Origin: Bugulina stolonifera
Lineage: Eukaryota; Bryozoa; Gymnolaemata; Cheilostomatida; Bugulidae
Length of the DNA stretch: 64,000 nucleotides
Reading direction: 5' to 3'
NCBI GenBank assembly: GCA_935421135.1
Contig: OW285193.1
Coordinates: 17,718,099-17,782,098, forward strand
Made by a program: the position numbers and the translations under genes. Below the pieces are notes generated by a model that did not search any database, was not told the origin of the DNA, and saw only the letters and a list, made by a program, of their open reading frames with translations. Of this stretch, positions 37,801 to 51,400 are shown piece by piece (the first letter of the stretch is position 1; each line of letters starts with the position of its first letter).

Positions 37801-38700
37801 CTTCATGCGCGAAGGCTATTGTGACTCAAAAACTTGTGAGAAACAATCAGCTTTAGTTGAACCAAAGGGGCATATTGAAGTTGAACCAAGGTATATTAAT
37901 TTGAGTTGAACCAAGGTATATTAATATTTAATTTTATTAATATTTATTATACAGTCATGTCCATTGTATAATAATGTAAACATAAGAATTGCTCCTACTC
38001 GGGTCGTCTAAGAACCGAATCATGCCAAGTTGAAGTTATAAAAAAAAATTGTACAATAACAATGTTAATGTAGACAACCACATTGTTACAGTTACTCATA
38101 CTGATACTCCACTCCGACTGTGTTGTGTTGATACACCTCACTGATCTGGTGTGATAAACATAGTGATAGTCCTATCAAGTCAAGGATAAATCATATCAAT
38201 CATGATTATAATTGTGATTATATTATAATTATTGTTTATCAATATCATGAATATCAATATGATCGCGGTGATAAAAAAATAATCATAAGATGAAGATAAC
38301 TAATAAAATAATGTGTACTCTTTCGCTATTAATTATTATAATAATCAGAATGATAATCAGTGCGGTAATTTTGTGTTTCATATGATATATTTATATTACA
38401 TGTCATAAACTTTAAATTATGCAGGTCATTTTATTTAACCTTCTCTTTGTCTAAGATGTTAGTAGAGTGCATGCATAACAAGTGAATTATTTGGGAACTC
38501 AAAGCTGTACGGTTTCCCACTAGCATAGTATTTGGCAGACCAATCACTGATATAGTGTGTCTATCATTAGTATTAGCGTTGGACTCAGAATTGTATGGTT
38601 CAATACAACTGCAAAGGTTGTAACAAGATGCATTGCTATAGACTGCTCTCACTTCATAGTACTAGAATCATATGTCTTATTAGATTAGAAACCAGCAAGC
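34813..38700. other. Spacer between divergent CSDE1 and CHMP2A
   Basis: The two genes are head to head 3.9 kb apart. I see no coding exon. The region contains a direct duplication of a CTAAAATAGGCAACAGATGA unit (35919-35975), a duplicated GAGTTGAACCAAGGTATATT unit (37880-37925) and AT-rich tracts. A possible untranslated first exon of CSDE1 could end at a gtcagt donor (minus strand) near 37307-37312, but this is only a guess. Confidence 0.45.
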
Positions 38701-40314
38701 ATGGACAGACTATTTGGTAAGAAGAAGACCCCAGAGGAGATGCTGAGGCAGAATCAGAGAGCCCTTAATAAAGCAATGAGGGATCTAGATAGAGAGCGTG
38801 TCAAGATGGAAGGTCAGGAGAAGAAAGTTATAGCAGATATTAAAAAGATGGCCAAGCAAGGACAAATGGTATAATACTATTCATTGTTTGCTGATTTCCA
38901 TTTGCATCTAGATGTCTTCTGTTTAATAATATGATGTTTGCTATTGTAGCGTACATTGATAATATGATGTTTGCTATTGTAACGTACATTGATAATATGA
39001 TGTTTGCTATTGTAGCGTACATTGATAATATGATGTTTGCTATTGTAACGTACATTGATAATATGATGTTTGCTATTGTAACGTACATTGATAATATGAT
39101 GTTTGCTATTGTAACGTACATTAATAATATGATGTTTGCTATTGTAGCGTACATTGATAATATGATGTTTGCTATTGTAACGTACATTGATAATATGATG
39201 TTTGCTATTTTATTTTAGGATGCTGTTAAAATAATGGCTAAAGATTTAGTCAGAACAAGACGTTATGTAAAAAAGTTTATCCTTATGAAAGCAAATATCC
39301 AAGCTGTATCATTGAAGATAACCACATTAAAATCTACAAATACTATGGCTAATGCTATGAAAGGTGTAACTAAGGCTATGTCCGCAATGAACAGACAGGT
39401 TGGTTTGCTGCTTCTCATTATCTTGTGATCAGGCTGTACAATTGTATACATGTATGTATGTATTGTCTGATTTGATACTATTTAGTAGACATCTACAGAC
39501 GTCATCTAGACGTAGGCTTAACCGCAATTTTTGACTCGTTCTCTCTCCCCTTTTTACTAGCTGAAGCTACCGCAGATTCAGAAGATAATGATGGAGTTTG
39601 AAAAGCAGAGTGAGATGATGGAGATGAAAGAGGAGATGATGAACGACGCGATAGATGATGCTATGGGAGACGAGGAGGATGAGGAGGAAGGCGATGCTAT
39701 AGTATCTCAAGTACTTGATGAATTAGGGCTACAGATTGGTGATCAGCTATCAGGTACCGCAGTTAACTCAACGTTACTCTTTATACTGCATATTGCATTA
39801 TTCAAAAGCAACTCTGACGATTTCAATCTAATGAACTATGTTGTAAATTTTTCCTCAATTTGTTAAAAAGTGTACAAAATATCCCCACATTCTGCTATAA
39901 AATATTCCCAAATGCTGTTATTAATGTAGTGTTATATAGAAATCCAATCATTATATTAACTACTAGATAATTGTACTGTTGGCTATTAACTTGTGTATTG
40001 AAACTCAACGCTTTGGTTGTGACTGGTTTATTTTCTAAACTACTGGCATTGTAATAATAATATAACGTAAAGATGTGTTTATTAGACCCTGTGTGCTTGT
40101 AATGTGTGCTACTAACAAATGTCATACAGCATAGTAGAGATTCTACTAAACCATCATAACCATACTCTAATCACTGTCTTATACAGATTTACCAACTGCC
40201 AACGGCTCTTTAAGTACAGCAGCGAAAGCCAAGCCAGCGGCCGCTGCTGAAGGTGGAGTGAGTGACGCTGACGCTGATCTAGAAGCTAGACTGAATAATC
40301 TGAAGAGAACATAG
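38701..40314 (+). CDS. CHMP2A: CHMP2A, ESCRT-III subunit
   Basis: CHMP2A co-polymerises with CHMP3/CHMP4 on membranes and recruits VPS4 in endosomal sorting, cytokinesis and membrane repair. The four exons, 38701-38868, 39219-39398, 39561-39753 and 40187-40314, splice in phase to exactly 222 aa, the length of human CHMP2A. The N-terminus MDRLFGKKKTPEEMLRQNQR and the basic helix KAMRDLDRERVKMEGQEKKV are nearly invariant in the family. They are followed by MAKDLVRTRRYVKKF, the acidic helix DAIDDAMGDEEDEEEGDAIV, and the C-terminal MIT-interacting motif DLEARLNNLKRT. All functional parts are present. Intron 1 is filled with a 33-bp minisatellite. CHMP2A is favoured over CHMP2B by length and by the exact tail. 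Confidence 0.97.
38927..39208. repeat. 33-bp minisatellite filling CHMP2A intron 1
   Basis: About 8.5 copies of AATATGATGTTTGCTATTGT followed by AACGTACATTGAT, with an AACG/AGCG variant. The array makes up most of the 350-bp intron and ends about 10 bases before the exon 2 acceptor. Its length keeps all frames open, giving spurious ORFs on both strands (MMFAIVTYIDN; MYVTIANIILS). Confidence 0.92.
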
Positions 40315-41776
40315 AACTCAGTTTTGTGGACTTAGTGAAGTCACTTCCTATGCTGCAGGTCATGCCTGATATCCTCATACTTTAGCATACCCTATTACAT
40401 GGTATTTATACCTACTCCATATTGTTTACAATATTCGATGTTACCATGGATACTGTAGGTACATAAACTGTCAATATAGAAATAATTATAAAGAAGTTGA
40501 AAGAGAATACATACATGTGTAACACATGAGCTAAAAGTAATTTCTGATTATTTCTATTACTTATAGTTACATTAGTCATATTTTTTTATTGTATATTGTT
40601 TAAATTTTATATCTTAGACTATAATAATACATGTACAATGTAATTTATGTTATCATTATCATGAGTTAGTATTCTTGTCATTTGCATGTTCATTCAGTAA
40701 CTTGTGGACATAGGCAGACAACTCCCATAGGACCTGTTTTTCTAGCGTGCTACCTGTAAAATGTATGGTATACATCTACACCACAATATAATGAGCTTTC
40801 AATCGATTTAAATTATTACTTATTTCTTAAAATGATAATTATCTCAGGTGTAGTGACAATGTATTATGCTATATATTACATTATATAAGTACATGTATAT
40901 TAAACGCTCTCCAACAAATAACTACACTTCCTATATCTAAAATACAGTCACACTTTGAATGAGGACAAACATGATCAACATTAGTCTAAGGCATTAAAAT
41001 CAAAATATTATTGTAGACCAGTGACCGTACTGGTACCATAAACTTCTTACCCCATTGGCTGGATTGCGTTAGTTAGTTTTTACTATACACATGTATCTGA
41101 TCTATAACGTGTTATAAATGTGTGATGTGTAGAACATAGTAAATTCCCTTGCAAGAAAAATATAACGTATCGCAAAATAATAGCAATTCCCAATACAAAT
41201 ACAGTCGGATAGACATATGAATATAAAATATTAGAAACCATTTAGCACACTGGAAAGCCTACACAATTATACTATTACCATTTCTCAAATTTTTTGTTTT
41301 GTTAAGAAAATACATGTATATCCATGAACTCAAAATGATTTATAGAAAACAAGTTGATAATATAAAAGAGAATAACAAACTAGTGTATTGCATAAAAGTA
41401 TTGTAAAATTCATACAGTAAATTTCCAACAAGAGAAATATAGAGCACTGAAGAGGCCCATCCGTTGCAGCATTATCAGAACTGGTGTATAAATGTACCGA
41501 CCCACCTGCATAAAGTATGTCATGGTTGCACCTTATTTCCTCCATATAAGATGATGGCAGTAGGTTACATTATGTTATTGAGCAACTCTCCTATCACATC
41601 GCTTGAGAACACTTGTTCACGATATATTGTATACATGTGCAAGTATATGGAAAGTTGCGACAAAACCCAAGCCTTGACCATAAACAGTCCTAGTCGCATT
41701 GACTGACTGCAAAAGAGAAAGAGACAAGTATGTTGTATGTACGTCATGTCTCTGTGCCAGTAACTATATTGTAGTG
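40315..41776. other. Intergenic, convergent gene ends
   Basis: This is the space between the CHMP2A stop and the stop of the minus-strand membrane protein. It presumably holds both 3' UTRs. No other gene or element recognised. Confidence 0.45.
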
Positions 41777-44572
41777 TTATAACTCCGTTGTATTGTGATC
41801 TCCAAGACTCTCTACATCTGCGTCGTCATATCCTGGGTCAATAACTCGATGAACTGTTACTTCACTTTCTATCCGCTTGGCTGCTCTTTTCCCTTTACCC
41901 CTCGGGCTATCTCTCTCTTCATCCCATGTCACCAGATTCTACATATCAAATATTTTAAAAGTAAATTATACACCGACAGCTGATTGAAGGTGGAAGCAGA
42001 TATACAAACCTGAAACCCAATTACTAGATGTGTTAACTCTGTAAGCAAAACGCAGCAATTACATAGACAGCTACGTCTCCTTTAAGTCTGAAGCCAAGAT
42101 AAGGATATTCTTGCAGAGAGAAACAACTTCACTCGAACTCCATGATTATAGAGAATATATTTGAACTACTTACCTGAGGTAAGTTAAGATTCTTAGCACC
42201 TGTACTGCGATGTACAAGCTTGTCTCTTCGTGATTGCTCTATTAAATAGGTCAAGTTTGGTATTTCCATTAAACTTTCTCTCCGTAAAGGACCAACATGG
42301 GTGACAGCAGCACTAGAGTTGTGACCTCCACTCTCCGGAAACTCGTCACCAGGGAGTCTTTGTCCTTTTAAAAATGTTCATAATATATACACCGTACATG
42401 TACATGTAGATCAAATTTCAATCTGTATCTAGAACTGAAAAAAAGTATCCTTTATTTCCAACTCGTATTTTTGTACCTCACCAGCGTTGAACACCCCAAC
42501 CACATTGAACACCCCACCCAACCCACATTGAACACCAAACTCCACCCACATTGAATATTCCACCCGAGGAGCAACATTCAAACCAAACTGGACACCTGCC
42601 AACCCTAATGCTGAATTTCCAAAGTTTTGATCGGGTGAACCTGCCAGGTATGCAACTTCCTACTGCATCCTGTGTTTAGAAGAGCATATAGTAGTAGAGA
42701 GAAGACAATTCTAAAACACATATTGTCCTTATTCACACAATTTCAGATGCGACCATGCACCTACAAGGTCACGTCTACTACTGTAAGTACATGTACATAC
42801 ATGAAGATGTACTCGTACTTGTAATGCCTGCACTATGCATTATAAATTATAGTATATGTGCACGTAGATGTACATGCATTATATTACAATGCACATACAC
42901 ATGTATGATGTATACTTGCATGATATGCAATACTGTACAATGTAGGTATTATGTGTATGTGTATATACTGTGTACATGTAGTAATAGACCCTTTATACAT
43001 GTGTAGTATATCATACTACATGGTTGTATTAAAAATTTACATGTAGTCAGTCCATTACATCCACAGTGTACATGTATTACTACATGTGCATACTGTTACT
43101 TACATACATGTAAATGTATATATACAGTACATGTACATGCTACATAGAGGTACACAATAATTCTATTATGTACATGTATCCATGGACACATAATGTCTAT
43201 CTATATCATAGAGGGGAGATAACTCTATGATATATATAAATACAATCTTAAGCACCACAACAGTAACAAATAGTAAACAGTGACAACAGCAATCACAAAC
43301 TAGCCCCTCCCTTCGTCAAATGGATATAAACAGCATAAAATTGAAAATGAATATGATTAACACAGCAAGACCATTGGTAAAAGCAGCAGTACTCTACAAT
43401 GTATATAAATTTACTACGATATTGCGCAAGACCATGTAATGTGGTGCGTGTAGAGGAGATGAAGGGTTAATAGATATGTATTATCATAACATTATACACC
43501 ATTGTTACTTATGCCAGTAGACACAAACTGTTTAGACGACAATAATTTACCTTTCTCAGTAGATGTGCCATTTAAAGTCTCTAAAACAGGTGGGATAACA
43601 TTACACTGCTACTACACTATATAAACATGTTTTAACTAAAATCTTACGATGGCAAATAAATAAATGTTGAAACATGTAATGTTGTATCAACTTGCGACCA
43701 ACATTGGCCATTTAACCAAGACCCACCTTCCAGCATAAGCGTCAAATCTCTTTTAATAGCTTTCTGCCTCTCTTTCATTTCCTTCCTTTCATGTTTGGCC
43801 TCAATTCTTTTCCTCAACCGCTCATGCTTCACGTGTCGCGCTATTTGGCTTCCATTTTCTCCATACATCTACAGAATATTGCAATATTTGGATGCCAAAT
43901 GATTCTAATATACAATATGATTGTACACTATGAGTTCTCATATAGCTATTGTACATGTACAACAATAATTAGATATACAGGTGTTCACTAAAACTTCTCT
44001 AAGAGGTTCTGTTTGCTGCAAAAAGAATTTATGAATATTATTCTAAATGTACTAATTATAAAGGAGAATATGATTTCTCTTGCTAGAATGTCAACAATGT
44101 ATAATACAAGTATTGCACTTACACTTTTCTTTGATGGTCCCAGTGATGTGGCAGAGGTAGGTCTAGCCGATTTTGGTCTGTTGGCAGATTGTGGTCTGTT
44201 GTAGACGTCTGAACTATTTGCTGACTGAGGTCGACTTACACCGTTTGAGTCTCCGTTGCTAATTACTGATACGGTTGGCTTGGATCCATACGGTCTCTCC
44301 TCACCACGATGTCTAGCCTTAATGTTGGCTTTTACTTCCTTCCACTTCCACGGTCGGGTTGGAGGCTTCGATGTCAAAACAGGACCCATGGGTACAGATA
44401 GTTTAGACTGGGTTTTAATGTACTTTTTGGCTCGGTTCACTCGAATCTTTCTTAGTATAAAAGCAGTTACAGCAAAAATGATTATTAAACCGACAGCAAC
44501 AGTGACATACACTGTGATAGCTACCGTTGGACTCATATTTCCGGATTTCTTTGTAGTCGTTTCTTCAGACAT
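41777..44572 (-). CDS. Unrecognised single-pass membrane protein
   Basis: Five exons (44123-44572, 43727-43868, 43551-43580, 42174-42364, 41777-41938) splice in phase to 324 aa. There is no cleavable signal peptide. A short N-terminus (MSEETTTKKSGNMS) precedes one hydrophobic segment at about residues 15-39 (VAITVYVTVAVGLIIIFAV) and a basic stop-transfer RKIRVNRAKKYIK, implying an N-out, C-in topology. The cytoplasmic part has a WKWKEVKANIKARHRGEE patch, a serine-rich stretch with three RPQSAN/RPKSAR repeats, and a strongly charged helix (KHERLRKRIEAKHERKEMKE). It ends GYDDADVESLGDHNTTEL; the last three residues TEL fit a class I PDZ-domain ligand. An extra 29-nt exon-like segment near 42013-42041 would cause a stop if included. 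I do not recognise the family. Confidence 0.75.
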
Positions 44573-45481
44573 CTTGTCTGTCTTTTGGTACTCGGTAGAT
44601 CAACACTAATTGGTTCAGGTGTTCCCCCCTCTTCTAGTATCCGGAGTAGGGCAGCAGCGATAGGCAGTACTAGCACACGGCACGTATTATATCACGGAGT
44701 TAAGCTGCCAGATCAATTTGAGCTATTCAGCTATTCATGTATGTTTATATCTATGTGATACAATATATACTAGTAGGATGGTATTGATTTGATATTGTGT
44801 AGCCATTGTTATGTGTAATTTTTATTATTGATTAGTGCTGTATAGGTTTGTGAAGGTTAAACAGGTAAGTTGTTCAATACAATCACAATGTGATGGGATT
44901 TCTGTCAGCGCAATTAACTTTAACCATCAGTTGATATTAACAGTGTTTTGTTATTTGATTCCTTGCAATATACTGCTGGTATCATAATCAATCATTACAC
45001 ATAGATTCATAATGATTAAACTAAATTTATTACATATAATGTAATCATATATTATTACAAAAATGCATGTATGTTATCAAATACTGAAACTGCATATTAT
45101 TTTATTTTCTCGGACAATTCAATCAATATAATAATATATTGCATTATTCACACTGTTATGAGCTTGCATATCAAAAGAGGACAACTTCAAAACAATGACC
45201 TGGTCACATCCAATAGGTAGAACATGATATATTTTATTGGTTGTATTTACTTTACAATGAATTGTCTTTACCATTGGTCCACTGAAGCAAAAACCATAAT
45301 ACCATAGGTTATTATACATGTGCTCGAAAATTTACATTTAAATGAAAAGGAAATGAACGGGATTGATCGATCTCACATTAAACGTGCAATGAAAGCGAGA
45401 TTGTAATAAAAATGCATGAATATTCTATAGTAAAGAGAACTTGAGCGACATCATTATAACATGAAGTATCCATCGAATATT
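44573..45481. other. Intergenic, promoter side of the membrane protein
   Basis: No exon seen. One arm of the hairpin family appears as AGAGGACAACTTCAAAA near 45177. The remainder is AT-rich. Confidence 0.4.
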
Positions 45482-48400
45482 TTATGTGCAGAGGGAAGTA
45501 AACTCCTCATAGTTGACGCGACCCTTGAGATTATGGTCGAGTAAACTGGCAACCTCACTAAAGCTTTCATCCCCTGAGCAGTTGACTCCCAGCAAGTCAA
45601 GACATAACTTGAAGTCTCTAAATGAGAGAAAGCCTTGTCCCAGTGGATCCGACTTCTTAAACTGCCGCCTCATTTCTGGTACACGACCTTTTAACTGCAG
45701 TATGTGGGGTAGTAAGTTAGCAAACTTTTATTTATATAAACTATTTGGTACTAGTTATGTACCTTAGTGCTTGGACCACATTGTAGCAAGTTTCGCTGTA
45801 TCTTCATGAAAATGGGGATGAGATTAAATGTGCAACATTGGGGATGTGTCTGGCATTTGCTGTGTTGATCATGCTCACTGATTCTATGATCAGTTGATGT
45901 GTGAATTATTGATTTGTTTAAATATAAACAAAAGTGTAGAGAGACACAGTGTAATATAATAACTACTCAGCAAGAATTGGCTTAGAAAATTCTACACAGG
46001 AAAACAACCATGAAAGACGGTGAATAATATAATAACTATGCAATAGATGGAATAATAACTATGCAATAGATGGAATAATAACTATGCAATAAGTGTTGCG
46101 TTGAGCTATGGAAAATGTGACAGATTACCTGCTGAACAAGTTTGTTCTTAAAGAGTCTACTGCTTGGTCTGGTCGGTAAAGAAGGTGGAGCTTGATGACT
46201 TTGTGCAGTCCTTACTTTATTATAAGATGCAAGGAAAGGTTTGTAATGGAACCTGTAGCAGTAAAACAATATTGTATTTTATATGATTTATATTACATAA
46301 CATCACAATGTAATACTATAAGACACTGCTCAGCAGGTGACATGCTGAAATAACACCACGTCTATTCATTTGTACTTTCACTTAGCATTCTGTATATCTA
46401 TATACAATGTACATACAGAATTTAAATAAATATCTTCTCATGGTCTTTCAGTGTTGCATCGTTTGATAAAAAGCATCACACATGTTTTCATGTATTGTAA
46501 CTATGTGCATGGATATATTGCTATACTTCTGAGAAAAATCAACTTTTCATAGAATGGTTATCTAACATGTTCAATGTGAAACTATTGTGACCTCGTTACA
46601 CTATACACTTACAATAAAGTACAGCACGTACATGTTTATAAACATTGCACATGCATAATGGCGACGTGAGATGCAAACATACCGAGATGAGTTCTCCAAG
46701 TCAAATAGTTTAGTAATATGTTGCAGTTCATCTGTTTTAATATTTAGCTTCAGAGTTTTGAACGCTGCTACTGCCTCGACGGTGGTGACGTGTCCACAAC
46801 CCTGAAGGTCTCGTCTTTTGAACAATGACTCTAAGGCTTCATAGTGAGTTCTGATCTAAACAGACACATGTAATGTTCACTATAATATACTAACATAATA
46901 TAATCACGACCAGATATAAAATATGGTAGACTGAGTTCCCAATTATCCAACATAGTTCCTTCCACCCATCATTATAAACGACAAGGAAAACAGGCTACAG
47001 ACATAGTAGATGAAGATTGACCCCCAACCAATGCGTGAAGCACCAAGAAACCTCAGCAAAACCCCATAAGCCTCTTCTAGAGGATCCTGAGAGCTGTGTG
47101 GGAAGTATATTTATTTCAACATAAATTTGTAATTATTTTCATATTCTGTATGGAAACTTACAATGAAGCTAGTTATAGGATGTAAAAACGTTAGTGCTTC
47201 TGATCCAAATACATGTACATTATGGGGTGGTTAGACAGTCACCCTACCTCTGTTTGTAGCCTGGTGAGTATTGGATCAGATATCTTAGACCTGGTTGTGG
47301 TTGCCCTGCTTGGTGCCCCACCTTAAATAAAAAAATAAAACAAAATAATTGGCTAGAAGTTATGTAGACATGTAATATATGCATAGGCATACATACACAT
47401 ATACTGTACATGTACATAACATACATGTACATATAACATACATATAAACATATATAACACATGAGTTTATACATCATTTGACTGCTGCATATTGCTGTAA
47501 TACTATTGGGATATCATGGTTAAACAAGCTTACTTATAATATAGAAATTTGCTGACATGACTTTGTTGTAACACAACAATAATGTAGAGTCTGACGAGAC
47601 CAATGTGTAACCCTTTCAGGTCATGATCATTTTATAAGATAGAACAATTACCTGTGACTTCATTTGTAGCCTGTAGATCCTCAGCAGATGTTAGAGTACA
47701 CTCTTGTTGGGACTCGCTCTGACCAGCCTGCTTCAGTTTAGTGGTATCACTGCAGTACCTCTGACAGAACTTACTCCAAGTGTACAGACCGTCTGGAGCC
47801 AGAGCAAATGTACTCCACAGTTTATCCATCTCCTTCTGATCAAAGTCTAACCCACATCTAATAAGTCACATGGTGATAGAGACTGCAGCAGAGCTCACAC
47901 ATGATATTACAGAAGGGTGTCATTTCAGCAAACTACATTGTACCCAATAATCAGACAACTCCAAGTATTTACAAGTGTGCATAGATATTGCATATGAAAC
48001 TTTCTATTCATAGAGATTATAGTGTGCATCTCAGTTTAAATGTAGATTTACAGCTAAATACAGGTTCATCCTTCAAATGTTTGAGTTCTGCTATTAATAG
48101 CCTTTAAACCTGAACTTTTTACACACATTACACAGGGTGCACGAATATAGAGCCTACTAGCTTTTCAGAAAGGATGTTTAACAAAGGTGTGGCTGAAAAT
48201 TCAACTTTAGCTTTTCAAAGGCCACTGCAGGTGCCATAACAAACATTTCGAAAAATGCAAAATTTAACAATGAATCGAGAGACATACTCCTTCAAGATTC
48301 TCCTTAGCATATCCTTATCCAGCCTGCCGGTCATCCTCCTGTCTTGGTACCGGTAGGCGTAGTCTAGTGCTCTGAACCTCGTCTTCATCAGCTCTCTTAT

Positions 48401-51400
48401 CGCTGTGGATATCTGTGAAATATTAATGCAGCAATCTACAGTAGAGACACATATGCAGTAGAATCAATCTGCAGAAGAGAGATGATAACTTCTACAGAAA
48501 GGAGTATCTGCAGAATATAAGGTCAACAATAATGTGGACCTATGAGATCTATGACAGGCTAGACAAGAGGAAATCGTGCCATAAACTTAATGTCAACAGA
48601 AGATGAAAAATATGAATGGTCGTTAGTCAAATAATTTTAAGTGACAATGTTCGACCGTGTATTTGAAAGTGACTACAAGTAAATGTACATACTGAGGCAT
48701 TTACAGCGGATATTCAGATTCGCCAGTTTCCCTGTAGTTTCGATATAGTCTACAGACTGGTAAATTGCGATTCTAGAAATAATTATAGTCTTGTGTATGA
48801 AACTACACGCAAGTATCTGAAGGGATACAACCTTGATAAAAATATTAGGTCACTTACATCATTCATCGATCTCAAATGGTCCAGTGGTGAGAAGTGAGTA
48901 TGCATTGTCTTCTCTTTCTTTACTCCTTCACGCAGACGTTCAAGTTCTAGGGTTGTAGCTGGTCGAGGAATTACTGTCACCTTATGACCAAGTTTGTTTG
49001 TCTGATTCCAGTATGGCTGTCTATAACAACAACTCACTCATATGAAACGCTTTATACGGCATGGAATAAAGACAATAGTGCTGCTTGCTGATTATACATG
49101 TACATAACATGTACATGTAATATTACGTGTACATATACATGCAGTATTACACATATCACATACATGTACAAATAATATTACATGTATATGAATATTACAT
49201 AAAACGTAAATTTGAGTCTGTTAATTATTATGAACATTGCTAATTAGGAAATTTTGAACAAATTAGAAGCTACGAGTGAATAAATTCAGTATAAACGGTT
49301 AAAACTCATGAGTTAAATACACATAGATCATCACTACTTTAAAACAGATAACTATGCAGCATGCTATGGTAACTTACTGCAGTATTGAAAGACGCTCTAC
49401 AGTAGCAGCAGACTTAAATAAAAATTCACCTAACAACTGCCTATATTCTAGGCTTACAATGAATAACTATTCTTGAAGCTGAAAGGGACAGTTTGAAATG
49501 CAATAAGTGTATCTATTACACTGTGAAGCATAAAGTTACAAGAAGTGAAATAATAGTAACAATAGAACAATACAAACACAAATAACCTGCCACAGTAGCT
49601 GAGTTTTTAAAAGAAATATGATATATTCATGTCATAACAATATATATTATTATTCCAAACAAGTTACATAACTAACTGACTGGATAATAACACAGTAGGC
49701 TGGCAGTGAGGGAAGGAATAAATTTAGGAGTTTTAGCAAGGAGTGGAGAGGAAAAGGGGAGACCAGAGGGACACGTACAAAGTGTACTGCTATATAGGGG
49801 GTGAAATCCAATACAAAAGTTTACTACACATTTGCAATCAACGCAAGACTTTACAATGCAATGTGTAGAGTATTGGTGTTGACAATGCATATGTTATAAG
49901 TTTTTGTAAGAGGATTGTGGGTTGATAACTCCAAAAACCATTAGGTCTACAGTAATGCAATGACACTGTATCACAGAGACATATATTAGTAAAGGCTAAC
50001 TTACCACCCCATGGTAAATGTTCAAATGAGAGTTTTTATGTTTACTACTGCAACTACCATTCAGTTGCCTCTAAAGCTAAGAACCCTCTAACAGTGTTTT
50101 CAATTAGCATGTTATACAACTCCAGTATATATGGGTATATGCTGTACTTCTATCATAGTAGTAACGTGTCTTTGATCATCTCCTTAAAGAGGAGAAAAAT
50201 CCAAACTTGATCGAAACCAGTCAAAAAGTTGAATATTGACACAATGTAGACGTAACGCTGACACCAACCTTTTATTTAGGACAGCTATGATATTCTCATA
50301 AGGTATGAGACCTTCTTCTGACTCTCCGACAACTGACAGCAGGTACTTCCACTCGTGAGATTTAAACTCTCTACAGAGTACCTTCTCAAGCACTAGCTTC
50401 ACCTTGTCAACTGGCAGGAACCGTGTACAGTCCTTGTCACATTTCCTGGCAACAAGTGAAGGCATCAGTAAGAGAGTAAGCTAACAGGTGATCAAGATTA
50501 AACTCTTGTTCCAATGATACTATATAAATAACTACTGTAGAAATGGGTTCGTTGGACTCACTAACATCAGTATTTTCATGTGTTTAGAATGCTGAACGAT
50601 TATATCTAATGTAACCATTGGATAAGCTGGTCGTTACTTGGATAAGATTTATTGTTTTATGGAGAGACTGTTATATAACCTGTAACATATTATGATCATG
50701 TACAATAGCTACATAAAACATGTAAGTTACTAAATGTGTGTTTACAGTGTATAAGCAACTCATTGACTGTAAGTAAAGCAACACCCTCTACTCTATGACA
50801 ACAATGAGTGACCAGCATGGTACAGTTGGAGTCGTGTTACCTTCAATGTGAAGTAAATGTAGCCTCAACGTACATGTACATACAGTGTGCATATCCATAA
50901 TGTCTTATGCGATCACGAATTACCTTCATATAAACATGTATATGTACGTGTATATATACGTACATTGTACATGCAACTATAAGAATGAATAATTATTGTA
51001 CTGTATTCACCAAATGTACAGTATATGGATGCTGTGTTAGCTTCAAATATACTGTATAATATAATATGCATTGTAAATGTGTCATCACAGCATTTTGCAT
51101 ACATTAATAGTTTCCCCATAATGATCTGTGTGGAGTATGTTACTAATAGTACGTCTGATAGTACATGTATACATACCTTAGTGATAATATCAGCCTAAGG
51201 TATGACCCCATAAAGAACTCCACTAGACCCGCCTCCAGCTCCTCTGCCGACCAATCAGTGCATCCACTGCCTTCCCTCTTCAATCTGTTCATTGGTTCTT
51301 TGTTGAATCTATAGATATAATAGCACCTCAATATTAGATATTATTTGCAGTAGCAGTTGGTTAAGAACTGTGGCCTGTGTAACTGGAGCCTCTTGCTCAA

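Noticed and set aside
38840..39218. Open frames on both strands with 11-residue repeats
   Set aside because: Artefact of the 33-bp minisatellite in the CHMP2A intron.
42485..42550. CACATTGAACACCCCACC repeats as a coding segment
   Set aside because: Short irregular tandem repeat in an intron; no frame or splice support.
42755..43140. Dense TACATGTACATG motifs
   Set aside because: This short palindromic microsatellite is common across the whole window and marks no specific feature here.
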